Assembly: GCA_936450465.1 (NCBI GenBank) | Contig: OW388289.1 | Span: 75,256,593-75,320,592 of the forward strand | Length of the DNA: 64,000 nucleotides | Direction of reading: 5' to 3' | Origin: Gibbula magus | Taxonomy: Eukaryota; Mollusca; Gastropoda; Trochida; Trochidae | Shown: positions 1 to 10,883 of the stretch, piece after piece | Layout of the letters: each line of letters begins with the position of its first letter | Numbering within the stretch: position 1 is the first letter of the stretch | Position numbers and translations under genes: made by a program | Notes under the pieces: generated by a model | What the model saw: only the letters and a program-made list of their open reading frames with translations | Told to the model about the DNA's origin: nothing | Database searches by the model: none

Positions 1-2061
1 AAGAACATCACCCTCAATGCAAACTCTTCTTCAAGTACACATATGGAGGAGAACAATTCTATGGATAGTCAACTATTGCAATAGATGCGATGCCAGCAAG
101 CAAAGAAGATCAACAATCAAAGATAAACATTTTTAATCATGTTCTTAATAGAGGTAAAGCCAATAATATTATAATTAAATCTAATCACCAGTATTCCTGA
201 CCCAGCTAAATCTGGCGTCCTCGGTATATTGTTCATTTTCACAATTATTCATACCGTTGTACATCGACCTCTAATATAAGGTCACCAAATATACAATTTA
301 CCATCCCATTTTGGTCAAGAAATTAAATCTGTACACAACATTTCACTAGAGAAGTAGACAAAAATACGTTTAAGGTCATGACCCCCGATGTTTTTTTGGG
401 CCCACAGGGTCATAGAGTATACAAAGTATAATCCTATTGTGTACACAACATCTCTATTTTATAGGTATTTTCATTTTGAAGAAGAGGTTGAAAATACGTT
501 TTAGGTCATGAATTATGAGGCCCTTATTTTGGTGTGTCACTGAGTATTGTATGATAACCCGCAATCATTATATATTTGAGCCCAAACGTTTAAGATAAAT
601 CGGATCTTGAAAAATGAAGTTTATGTCTATGTTTGGTATTTAAGATGAACATTGTATGAAATATGGAAATTATGAAAGTACAAGATGTTGTCGGCATGAT
701 GTACCTTCTTGGAATTTAAATCGTTGCTGTATAATGCCAAACAACAAGCCAGAAACCCGTATTTCACTCTCCTATCTCGCCTGGTTAAGGAGGTTCCTTC
801 TCAAGAAATTGCTAATATTTCACTACATACATGAAAAGCATATGCTAAATCCAATTCTGTTACAAAACAATAGGGGCCACCGTGCTCATTTTTTAAGTAT
901 GATCTCCCAATGTAGGTGAGGGTCCGCCAAAAAAATTACATTTTTCACTATCATTTCACACTATCATCATGATAAAACAATAAACATATTTCACAATTGT
1001 GGCTTTATTTTAATAAAAGGGTTATGGTTACACGTTTATGCAAGACGAAAATGCAATTTTATTGTTATCTTGTAGCTTTTTACCTAAAATTTTAAATTTA
1101 CAAATTTGTATTGTTTTCTGTTAAACATTAATATTTATGTCAGTTAATCTCAAGATTTGCTGGAAAAAAATCACTGTTTGATTGAAATACAATTCAAAAA
1201 CAAAATTAACCCCAAAAAATCATATGTATTCAGGCTAACTTGAATAATTATTTGAACAAATCCCTTGCGAAATTGTTAATTTTCCGTTGCAAGGGGGATA
1301 ACTCTTACTCAATATACACGGTCGTTTTCCCTTAAATTAGATTATAGAGCAAAATAACAAAATATATCGGTTTATCATAAAACAAATACTATATTTCAAA
1401 ATTATATTACAATGATATTTCTAGTCAGTTATTTACGTTTCTAATTTGCATAACAAACACTGTTACTGAAAGTGTACACTAAGGCTACAAGGCTACATGT
1501 ATGTGGCTACAAGGCCTATTTGAAGTGTGAGATCAGCTCTGCTGGAAGCGCTTGTAAAATATATAGCCTATATGAAACTGATAACTGAGGATGCTCTGAA
1601 ACAATGGTAAGGAACCTCCTTACAGATTTCTTCAAAAAAAGCCATGTCTTTCAGCAATATGGACATATTTTGTTCCTAAAATTACAAATTAAGTTCAGTT
1701 GGCTTTACGAGATATGGTGCTACTGTTTCAGTCGTATCTTTCTTGCGTGGATTAAAACCGTGATATCGCAGTTTATTTTGGTATCGTTTCTTTTGCCCTG
1801 GGAGTTAAAAGTTTCACATTCACTATAATGAAACAAGAGTCATCAGAAGATGACATATCCCACCGGTCCCACATAATTTGTAAAACACATCTTTGGCAGA
1901 TAATTGTCTTTCGCCAAATGACTAATTGGCTAATTTCGCTTTCGCTCGTTAAATACGTTTACAAGTAACTCGTTATAATAAATACGGTATCCATAGGGAA
2001 CTTGTTTGGTATTTTCTATATATCAACTACTTCAGTTAGAAGGAAATACACATGCTGTGTT
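1..2061. other. AT-rich DNA, no gene recognised
   Basis: Both strands are rich in stop codons and I see no convincing exon. The only structure noticed is a weak direct duplication around 340-545: two stretches each contain 'TGTACACAACAT', then 'AAAATACGTTT/AAGGTCATGA', about 130 bp apart. It could be intron or intergenic DNA. Confidence 0.5.
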
Positions 2062-2403
2062 TCTAGTATATTTGAATTCAGTAAAAAATAAATTTCAAAT
2101 GCAACTTTCACTTATTTATTATAACCGAAATGAGAACACCCAAACACTGTAACAATGTACCAATGCCAAGATCTCAAGACACAAGGAATGAAATCTTTTG
2201 ACTAAATTTATTTTTTCTGATATTTCCTTTCTTTGGTATTTAAAGTACAAGTGGAGAAATAGCAAATGAAAGGACACTATTCACAAAAAGACATCCAGTA
2301 GTTACATGTTTTACCAAAATAATAATCGAAACTGACACGTTACATTGTTTATATAACATTTCATTCCTATAACGATTAGGCCGTGTCAAAAAATTTTACC
2401 ACG
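2062..2403 (+). repeat. Single arm of a foldback repeat (same family as 23091-23881)
   Basis: This stretch matches the right arm of the foldback element at 23562-23881 almost line for line. Shared blocks include 'AACACTGTAACAATGTACCA', 'AAGTGGAGAAATAGCAAAT' and 'ATAACATTTCATTCCTATAA', ending near 'GTGTCAA'. Part of the central spacer is also present (around 2070-2090), but the opposite arm is absent. It is therefore a half copy, truncated or recombined. Confidence 0.7.
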
Positions 2404-3995
2404 AGTATATTTTCCTCAAAATTCATTCATGATGTTTTACAAGAACACACTTGCTAATGGATTTCTATTTTAGTTATTTATGCAAACCATTTGATTACTT
2501 TCGTCCCTATTTCTAAAATGCACCACTTCTTCTATCTCGGTTTGTAAATCGCACAGGGTAAACTTGGTCAACTGTTTCAGTTGTGTGACATGAAGTGTAT
2601 ATAATTGCAAGACACATGTGTGAAAAGGTCCCTAAAGATTAAATGCTGTTTAGCAACTTAATTGTCCATTAGGGATGAAAACATCTGATTCTAAGTGCTC
2701 AAACTTTTGCTAGGCATTTAAAAACATGAACAGATAAACAACTTTTTTAGATGTATTTCTAGAAGCAGGTGTGATGAAGAAGACAATTGATAATACATTA
2801 TGGATGATCAACTTCTTTATTTAACAATGGCGACGGTTTTTTTGGTAACGTCGCCATTGTTAGATAAAGATCGGAAGTTGATCCTCCGTATATATCCTTC
2901 TTCTTCATGAACAGATGGTTCACAAATGGTTAATGCCTATATATTTCCATGGAATAAAATTGCACCGACATGAACTTATGATACTTTCGCTTGGTCTATA
3001 AGAAAAAGTAGTTTCTAAAATGTAATTTCTATAACTCAATATTTGTACATTCACTTTGTACACCAGGTGGGGCCTTGTTTTGAATTTGATAGATGATAGA
3101 TATATGTTTGTCTGTACGTTGATTTTGTTATTTGGAAAGTGTATAACTGTGTATGTATCGTTGTGCTGTATGTGTGTCGGTAATTTTGCAAACATGCCGT
3201 GTTTATTTAAGTGTGTATGACTATTGCCATGAATATGTACATTTAGTATGTATGAAAGTCTGGTTATGTACGCTTTACATTTGTAAGTACTTGTGTGAGT
3301 GTGTGTTAATATCTATATTTTTACACTCCAATGTTGATCATTCAATCTTACATGTTTTCACTATGTTTGTAGAAATATGTTGAATACACTTTGGTGTAAC
3401 ATCATTGCCCCTAGCATGTGCAGTGGATCTTTGAAATGACATACACATCTGTATTTTCTTACGCAAGCTGCCATTTGCAATATAACAGAGGCTCGCCCAG
3501 CTGATTCCACGAAGGCGAAAAGCTAGTCAATCAACGTAACCTTACTGTTCAATTTGAAAATTGTTTCGTTTTGATATACATTTAAATATTATAGTGGGTC
3601 ATGCATAAATAACTATGATGTTAACTGATTTGTGCTCATTGGCGAGCAGATTTTCAACAGCTAAAAAATAAAATTGATAGGGAATATATGTATTCGCCTG
3701 TTGTCAGATATAACGGTACCAGTACTTAATTATCAATGTCATACAGCAGAGTTATCTTCAAATATCTTCAAATGGCTTAAACTTTCCCGATACAAGGATA
3801 TGCTGCGAGTAAGGGCAATCAATATACTCGTATGCATTACATTATGTGAACTAATGGAGATAATTGTGACTGAGTGAAAGTGGGAAGAGGGTAAGTGATT
3901 AGACTGCATGACCTTTACTTCCAAATGGATCCTTAAATTTGAGTAACAAGTGTATAACCAGCAACATACTAAGTAATATTAGCTATTTTCACCAG
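2404..3995. other. AT-rich DNA with one hairpin element, no certain gene
   Basis: Apart from the hairpin at 2765-2915 nothing is clearly recognisable. At about 3755-3813 there is a short open stretch followed by GTAAGG, which could be a splice donor on the plus strand. The stretch is too short and undistinctive to call an exon. Confidence 0.35.
2765..2915. repeat. Hairpin (foldback) MITE-like element
   Basis: Two arms are reverse complements. The left arm runs from 'GATGAAGAAG' through 'GATCAACTTC' to 'TTAACAATGGCGACG'. The right arm runs from 'CGTCGCCATTGTTA' through 'GAAGTTGATC' to 'CTTCTTCTTCATGA'. The loop is a short T-rich stretch. No coding capacity and no clear target duplication were seen. 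It probably belongs to a nonautonomous DNA transposon family. Confidence 0.7.
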
Positions 3996-4172
3996 AGTGT
4001 TCTTGGCATGAAGGCCGACATAAGCGGAGGATGGTTCTGCAATACCCATCCTATGTCGTCCTTATCATCTGAAGATAGTAGTTCGAGATCTGGAGATCAG
4101 TTAGCAGTTCCCTCGGGACCAGCTACTGGAACCACGGAACATCTTAAACAGAACACTGTAACCCATTCATAA
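3996..4172 (+). CDS. Possible terminal exon, Ser/Thr-rich C-terminus of unknown protein
   Basis: An open frame follows a pyrimidine-containing stretch ending in TTTTCACCAG, a plausible splice acceptor, and closes with TAA at 4170-4172. It encodes about 58 residues. They begin VLGMKADISGG and continue through a Ser/acidic tract (SSLSSEDSSSRSGDQ) to a C-terminus ending in QNTVTHS. Composition is more protein-like and less AT-biased than the surrounding DNA. No domain is recognisable and no upstream exon could be assigned, so it may be a chance frame. The frame stays open leftwards to an ATG at 3939, but that part is low-complexity AT-rich and looks intronic. Confidence 0.3.
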   Translation, partial: SVLGMKADISGGWFCNTHPMSSLSSEDSSSRSGDQLAVPSGPATGTTEHLKQNTVTHS

Positions 4173-4551
4173 CGATTCGAGGTTGTTTATTCACCAAAAA
4201 TTGAGTGTTGTTGATTCTTTTTGGTATTTCTCCTGAATATAATTCGATTCGAGATGCGAATAGATGCAAATGAGATACATTTCGGCGTAAAGAACTTCAT
4301 ACATGTTGATGTCCTCGAATACAATACTGGTAATAATGAACTGGGCGGCTTATGTAATTTACCGTTTTTTCTTTAGATAGATCCAATCTTATCGGCAGAT
4401 GAGCTATTTCAGGAACATTAAGGCAGACAGCAGGTCCCATGGGTCCACCCACTTTCTCTTAACTTCACACGCCTTTCTCAACTATAGTTCATTCATGAGC
4501 AGATCTACAGCTGCATCTCAAAAGTTTGTTCACTGTCTTGGAAATGTAATT
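4173..4551. other. Unassigned interval
   Basis: No feature is recognised. A stretch at 4399-4550 is open on the plus strand but resembles no known family. It runs directly into the repeat that starts at 4552. Confidence 0.4.
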
Positions 4552-6120
4552 AGCAGCTCCGACTTAGTCGGAGCTGCTATCAGTTTTTGTGCAGTTTCCG
4601 TCGCCGCCGCCGCCGGCGCGTCTTGTATTTGCAATAACTTTTTTCCTAGAAGGTTTTGAGAACTCATATACATAACTTCTTACTTATGCCCCTGGGGAAT
4701 TATTTTGACATGTCCATATTCAAGGTCAAAGGTCAAGGTCACGAGTTCTGAAATCGCTAAAAGAAATCCTTGTAAACACGATAACTTGAAAAATATTTGT
4801 GCTATCAGGCGTATTATTATTTGGTATTATTTGGTGTATATCAACTATGGAGAGATTTGAAAAGGTTTTCGCTAACATCCGTCAAAGGTCAAGGTCATAG
4901 CGAAGTCACAACTTAAGCATGCTTTTGCGAAAATGTCTTACTTCAACTATTAACACTTTGAATCATTACATGATTTTGATACACAATGAACAGTGATCAC
5001 TGATTGTGGGACCTTGAATTTTAAAGGTCAAGGTCACGAGATAGGGTCAAGGTCACCAGTTCTGAAAACACTAAATAACTTTTTTCCATGAAGGTATCAA
5101 CACCTCATATATATAGCTTCTTTCTTGTACACCTGGGGAATTATTTTGACATGCTCACATTCAAGGTCAAAGGTCAAAGTCATGAGTTCTGAAATCACTA
5201 CAAAAATCATTGTAAACACGATAACTTCAACAACTTCTCTGCTATCAGGCCCTAACTTGGTATATATCAACTATGGAGAAAGACTGAGATTTGAAAAGGT
5301 TTTCGCTAAAATCTGTCCACGGTCAAGGTCACAGCGAGGTCACAACTTAAGCATGCAGTTGCGAACATGCCTTATTTTAACTATTAACACTTTGAATCAT
5401 TACATGATTGTTATAAACAATGAAAAGTGATCATTGATTGTGTGACCTTGAAGATCAAAGGTCAAGGTCACGAGATATGGTCATGGTGACCAGTTCTGAA
5501 ATCTCTAAATAACTTTTTTCCAAGAAGGTATTAACACATCATATATATAGCTTCTTTCTTATAAATCTGGTGATTGATTTTGACATGATCACATTCAAGG
5601 TCAAAGGTCAAGGTCATGAGTTCTTTATATCACTACAATAATCCTTGTAAACATGATAACTTTAAACATTTTTGTGCTGTGAGGCTCTTATTTGATATAT
5701 ATCAGCTATGGAGAAAGTCCAAGATGTGAAAACGTTTTCGCTAAAATCTGTCAAAGGTCAAGGTCACAGCAAGGTCACAACTTAAGCATACTATTGTGAA
5801 ATGCCTTATGTTAACAATCAACACTTTGAGTCATTGCATGATTGTTATACACAATGAAAAGAATTCATTGATGGTGTGACCTTGAAGGTATTGGTTAACG
5901 CCATGTTAATCCTTTGGTCCAATTTTGAAATCAGAAATAGGTTTTAAGAACAAACTTGTGAAAAGTGACCCCAGTGATGATTCAACTTGTTAGAATAACT
6001 TGAATAATGAAAAAATGTTGTCCAAAAAAATTCCCATTTTATTTATGCTGAGGAGAAGGCGGAACAGGGAAAGGTGAGACCCAAAGTTTCGGAGCTGCTC
6101 TGCTTTTGTGGTGTCCCGCA
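4552..6120. repeat. Repeat element with palindromic left edge and internal ~435-bp tandem units
   Basis: The left edge is a near-perfect palindrome (4552-4578, 'AGCAGCTCCGAC' arms around TTA). The same 'TCGGAGCTGCT' word recurs at 6089-6099 near the right edge, so both edges share a motif. A short GCC-triplet tract lies at about 4601-4620. Between the edges lies the tandem array described separately. It could be one composite mobile element or a satellite-like block. No coding potential was found. Confidence 0.5.
4640..5887. repeat. Tandem repeat, about 3 diverged copies of ~435 bp, rich in AGGTCA
   Basis: Units begin at about 4640, 5070 and 5512 with 'AATAACTTTTTTCC', then 'CTTCTTNCTTNT', 'TTATTTTGACATG' and 'TTCAAGGTCAAAGGTCAAGG'. 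Each unit holds clusters of AAGGTCA words, many arranged as AGGTCA-A-AGGTCA or AGGTCA directly abutting AGGTCA. The third copy degenerates after about 5887. Such AAGGTCAAGGTCAC-rich repeats are familiar from mollusc genomes. Confidence 0.75.
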
Positions 6121-8255
6121 AACGCTCATCTAGTTTGTAATATCTTTGATCTTTCTTACTTCACAGTTAACCGTTGCAGTTTTGGCAGTTTGTTGAATTG
6201 ATTAGGGCTGAAATGTTTTTCTTTTATCTATAAACTTTCCAATAAGTGACCAACAACGTCAAACATAATGTATTTACTTTTATAGTAAAGTTTGTTGCCT
6301 AATTAAGGAAGTCGGAAATATTAATAAATGACCGCTTCTAGATCTTCCTACTTCATCCTGTCAGTATTGAAAAACTTGCCCCGCTGACCTTACGAACACA
6401 ATATAAGTTTCAGGGTGATTAGTGTACACATGTAGACTGATCATTTGTCAGTGCAGTTGCAGTAATGTAATGGATGAAATCCAAATGACATAAATCTATT
6501 TGCACTTAGACACACGTGTGAACAAACTTTCGGGATGCAGATGTAATTGATTCTCACCTGGGGTGTTCTCTGTGTCAAAAATCATTTCTCTTTTAGCTGA
6601 TACTTTAGTTCATGGATTTGATGCGGTATTTCAAAACTTCAACATCACGGTGGACATTCAAAATTATTTTCATAAATAATACAAGACACTCATCAACATG
6701 AACCATGACGGTATTAAGTTATCACATGCATGTTAGTTTTTCTTCAAACTATTTAAAAGAGGCATTGAATTCAATGAAAGGAATAGGACAGGCCATGTTT
6801 ACCTTTGTGGCTAACACGTCGTTATTGGGACTTTCTGTTGCTTTGACTTTTAAAGACGGACAACCTTGTAGATTGAAAAACTGAATTATTTTTGGTTGTA
6901 TCTGTTAATTTAGTAACTGACTAATCATCCACACGGATATACCTTGATTTCATTGAGGTATTTGACACTATTCTAGAATAAGGTACATGTATCTGTGTTC
7001 TATAAAGAACACTGTCCTTCAGTATTTTCATCACAGTACATGTATCGTTACATTGTAGATGATAATGGAGACATACTTTAGGTTTAACATTCTATGTTTA
7101 ATACATTATTTAGAATTATAACATGTTCACACAAATAAAGGTTGCTCATCCTCAGTATAGGCACAATCCAGTTACATTACAATGGTTTGAAACCCAAACC
7201 AGTTGCATTACAATGGCTGTAAACCATAGGTTTTTCGTAACATTTATGTCAAGGTTAACGTTAGTTTCAATTGATTTATTTACATTTATTTCATGTGATT
7301 GGCTGTTGGAAGTTTATAATGCTTTTGTTAGTTTTTTTTTGTAGTAGGGTAACACACTGTATAACACAATAACACCCATAAACTGAAACATCAACCTTAT
7401 TTATTCCACTACAATGAACGGTTACATAAGGTGATGGTTTTCTGCCAATGAGTATTCATATATTCCAATTTATTAATACTCCCTGCCGTGTAAAGATAGT
7501 CCTTAACTACGAAAGACATTCTATTTTGAGCTAATATATGAAGATATCTAGTCTATCTTGAGTCTGGTTCAAATCTAGTTACCAGCATTGCTTTCACAAC
7601 TTTCATTCATAAAATAACAAATTCAGGGTAAGATTGAACGCTACAAAAAGAGGAACTTGAGTTAAAATCATGTGTAGTTTTTGTATCTTTAGAAACGACA
7701 AACCCTGCATAGACGTGTTTTTTGGTGAGAAAGATCGAACGTTTTAAATATTCATACACATCCACTTAATTTATATGTATATTATGACATATATACACAA
7801 CACAGTCACATTTTAATTGTGTATATACATAAAGCATCTTAGAAGGACATACTTTATTGAAAGAGAGAAGTATACCTTTATAGATGTAGTTACAATAAAC
7901 TAATGTACTTATTTCAACTCGATTAACAGTATATTAATGAACGTCTTCAGACAAATGTGAAAAAAACACTGCCTGATGATGGCGCCATGCATTTATTAAC
8001 ATGGCGAATACAGTGTATTGTACAAGATCCATAAAAGCCTGATCACCCCGTACAGCTAATCTAAGGAAGGAGAGAATGTGATCTAGAGGAATTAGAGTTT
8101 TTAACACTATCCATATAGTAATTACATCTTGCAGTTCGTTAAACAACTCTTAAATATAGTATTTGGAAAATGTCTTTACAATTAGCATGGCGCCCGTGCT
8201 CCTGGTATTTTAAGTGCGATCTTGGGATATGAAACAAGACAGATGTTACAATTAC
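6121..8255. other. AT-rich DNA, nothing recognised
   Basis: No exon, RNA gene or named repeat was recognised. Two small items were noted. A ~32-bp direct duplication lies at about 7165-7228 ('CAGTTRCATTACAATGG' twice). A word at about 6505-6530 ('GTGAACAAACTTTCGGGATG') resembles the end motif of the repeat family at 16360-16650. Confidence 0.4.
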
Positions 8256-8560
8256 ATGGAAAAGTTTCATCCAATTTATCATAATGAGAATTGTATTTTT
8301 GTAATCAACAAACATAGTTTCTTATTTCTATGTGTGTACAATTTCAGGCAAAATCAATGTTCATGCTTCTAATTTCATTATAATGTGTCTATTAATATAT
8401 AAATTACTCGGAAAAGTTTCATTCAATGTTTCATTGAGAGAGTGACATATTTTTTAATCAACGAACACCCATCTATTCCTTTTATTTGACAATGTGCACA
8501 ATGTAAGTCATATCCAATGTGAGTGTTTCTAATATAATGTGTTAGTGTTGATAACATACG
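8256..8560. repeat. Diverged two-copy tandem duplication (~150 bp)
   Basis: Two adjacent stretches share 'GGAAAAGTTTCATNCAAT', 'TAATCAACRAACA', a 'TGTRCAATTT/GTAAG' area and 'TTCTAATNTNATTATAATGTGT'. The second copy begins at about 8411. Divergence is high, so this is an old duplication. Confidence 0.45.
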
Positions 8561-8755
8561 AGTTGTATGAACATTTATGAATGTATAAAATAATTTAATT
8601 ATCAGTTACAAACTCTGCATGATTCGTATATTCATGTAGTACTATGGCAGGTGATTACGTTATCTCACATTTGAATTCAGGTTTAAAATGTATTATTTCA
8701 TTTTGAGAAACCCGATGATTTTAACGCCTCCTGTAATTAGTTAATGTGTAATACA

Positions 8756-8957
8756 TATTATTTAAATACCTATCTTTTGACTAGACCTACTATGCCTACC
8801 TCCTCTCTAGGTATGCTATTTCAACCTTAACACAGACGAAACTTGAACAGTGGAGTAGGGGATGCGTAAAATCCCTATCCAAGGGCGGTAAGTCTGCATG
8901 GTCTCGTGACGTCACCACCGGAAACCTCACTCTCCTTTCAGTTGCAGAGCAAGACAG
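8756..8957 (+). repeat. DIRS left inverted terminal repeat
   Basis: It is the reverse complement of 14240-14465 with modest divergence. Shared blocks include 'GACTAGACCTACTATGCCTA', 'GTAGGGGATGCGTAAAATCC', 'CTGCATGGTCTCGTGACGTC' and 'GGAAACCTCACTCTCC', tapering off at 'GCAAGACAG'. The outermost ~15 bp ('TATTATTTAAATACC') are unique to the left end and recur inverted only in the internal complementary region. Confidence 0.9.
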
Positions 8958-9359
8958 TCGTGTGTGTTTTCGCTCTGAGACTGGGTATTTTTAGCGCCTT
9001 TTTTCGCTAACTTGCTATCTACTTCTTATTAATTTAGTAGTATCAACGCCTTAATCTACGTTCGTCGTTAACAGGTTGGTTAGACAACCTGTTTTTATGT
9101 AGGTGTTGAGTTACAAGGGGCCTTGTTGACACGTGCTAGGTGTATGCTACCTGTTGGGTGGCTGCATGCTTTGCACGTGCAATTCATGTCTTTTGTTTTC
9201 TCGCCTTCGTCGGGTGACTGCTCGGTTCGCACGGCTTTGGTCGTAACTTCCGCCAGTCCCTTTGTCTTCTAGATTAGGTGAAACTTCCGATAGCTCGCCG
9301 TCTGCTTCGGTTGGCTTTCACCTTCGACTCGTCAGTGACCTCACTTAAGCGTCTCGTCG

Positions 9360-9800
9360 TCTAGGTTTTTGTGAGCTGTCACTCGCCGTTGGCATTCGAC
9401 TCGACTCGCCTCGCTAGTGATTTGCCTTCCGTTTTCGAATCGACTTGACTCGCTTCGTCTCGCCAGTGACTCGCTTCGCCTGTCATTCGCTTCGCCAGTC
9501 ATTCGCCTTCGGTTTGATTCGACTTGACTCGCATCGTGTCGCCAGTCATACGCCTTTGGCTCGATTTGACGTGACTCGTCTCGTCGCGCCTGTGATTAGC
9601 TTCGTCAGTGTCTCGCCTCGCCAGTGTCTCACCTCGCCAGTCACTTGCTTTCGCCTGTCACTCGCTAGTCACTCCCTTGTTTGACTCATCTCGTCTGTGA
9701 CTCGCTTCGCCATTGTCTCGCTTCGCTAGTCACTCGCTTCGCCAGTCATTCGCTTCGCCAGTCATTCGCTTCGCCAGTCAATCGCCTGTCACTCGCCTTA
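9360..9800 (+). repeat. Degenerate short tandem repeat in the DIRS leader
   Basis: The leader before gag is built from imperfect iterations of words such as CTCGCC, CAGTCATTCG and CTTCGCCAGTC. The clearest part is a 16-bp unit ('ATTCGCTTCGCCAGTC') repeated at about 9725-9783. Open frames crossing it are by-products of the repeat and not genes. The stretch is pyrimidine-biased on this strand. Confidence 0.75.
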
Positions 9801-10138
9801 GGCTTCACCATGGTCTGGCCAGTAGTTGATATTGACTTCGCTCCCTTCCGGTTCGGAGCCTCTGCCTTCAACACTCTCGATAGTCTCCCTCGTCTTGCCT
9901 TGCGTGTTACTTACTTAAGCGTCTCGTCGTCTACGTCTTTGTGAGTTTACACTCTTGGTGTTTTTGGAGTAATTAGTTATCGGAAAGGTTGTTTTCTTAG
10001 TGTCAGAACTTAGTTCTCACGCAACGCTACTTAGGTGTTTCGCGTCAGTGATTCGCCTGTCATTCACCTCATCTACATTACGCGTACGAGCGCCCCCTTC
10101 TTTCGCCTCATAGGCTCCTGCTGGACGCCTTGGAGGAT

Positions 10139-10814
10139 ATGGAGCAGGTCATCTCGTCAGCGGTCCCCAGCCGTCTGCTTCAGCGATTAGTGGTGTCGGA
10201 TAAGCGCCGGCGTCAATTGCCTTTGTACCCGACTCCATTTCAACTCGTCCCGCCTGCTCTTGATCAGGGTTCGTCTCAGTTGATTTCCCCCGAACCGCCC
10301 CATCGCGTTACTGATGCGCATCTTACGCATCTCGACAGAGAGGCTCGCACAGTGTTAGGGTTGGGCAACAACGTTGCGTTCACCTGTCAGACGAGGCTTG
10401 CCTGTGCCAAGCAGGCTGACATGGAGTCGGGTGACCCGGTGCTTTTCAAAGCATTCAGCAATGTGGCCACGGACCTTGCGCAGATCATTCTATCAGCTTC
10501 GCGGATATCATCGGGGATTACAGTACTGCGTAGAGATAGGTCTCAACCCCAATCAGAAATCCTTCCTCCGGCAGGCCCCTGTCCACTCTGAATCTCTTTT
10601 TGGGGGTCGTATCCCCGAGGTTCTGAGAGCACGGCAGGAGGCTCAACAGCAAGACGTCACCAATCGTCTGGTGAGTCAGAGGCAGACTACGCCTAACCGT
10701 CGCCCAAGAAAGCCAAGACGGACTTTCAGCAGGGAGGGCGTGGCCGCGGATCCACGGGTCAGTCCCCCAAGTCCCCCCGTCCCGGCTCCGGGGGTCGTAC
10801 CCCTCAGAAGGTGA
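10139..10814 (+). pseudogene. DIRS gag-like ORF1, frameshifted
   Basis: This is the first coding segment of the element, starting at ATG 10139. It reads in frame 2 to about 10500, briefly in frame 1 through the motif ADIIGDYSTA, then in frame 3 through EIGLNPNQKSFLRQ and LFGGRIPEVLRARQEAQQQ to a basic Arg/Pro-rich tail ending at 10814. The motif around 'LxGxRIPEVL' is what I recognise as typical of DIRS gag C-terminal parts. The basic tail is consistent with nucleic-acid binding. Two indels between 10490 and 10540 break the frame. The product would be the structural protein packaging the element's RNA. Assignment rests on position and this motif, as gag proteins are weakly conserved. Confidence 0.75.
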
Positions 10815-10883
10815 AGCGGAGGAAGTGACTCTTGGTCACCCCCTCTGCTTCCTCCTCCACTCGTTACGTGGTCGGAGGGCTCG

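Noticed and set aside
9445..9944. Two plus-strand frames in the DIRS leader
   Set aside because: They arise from the degenerate TCGCC repeats and precede the gag-like segment; their translations look like repeats, not gag.
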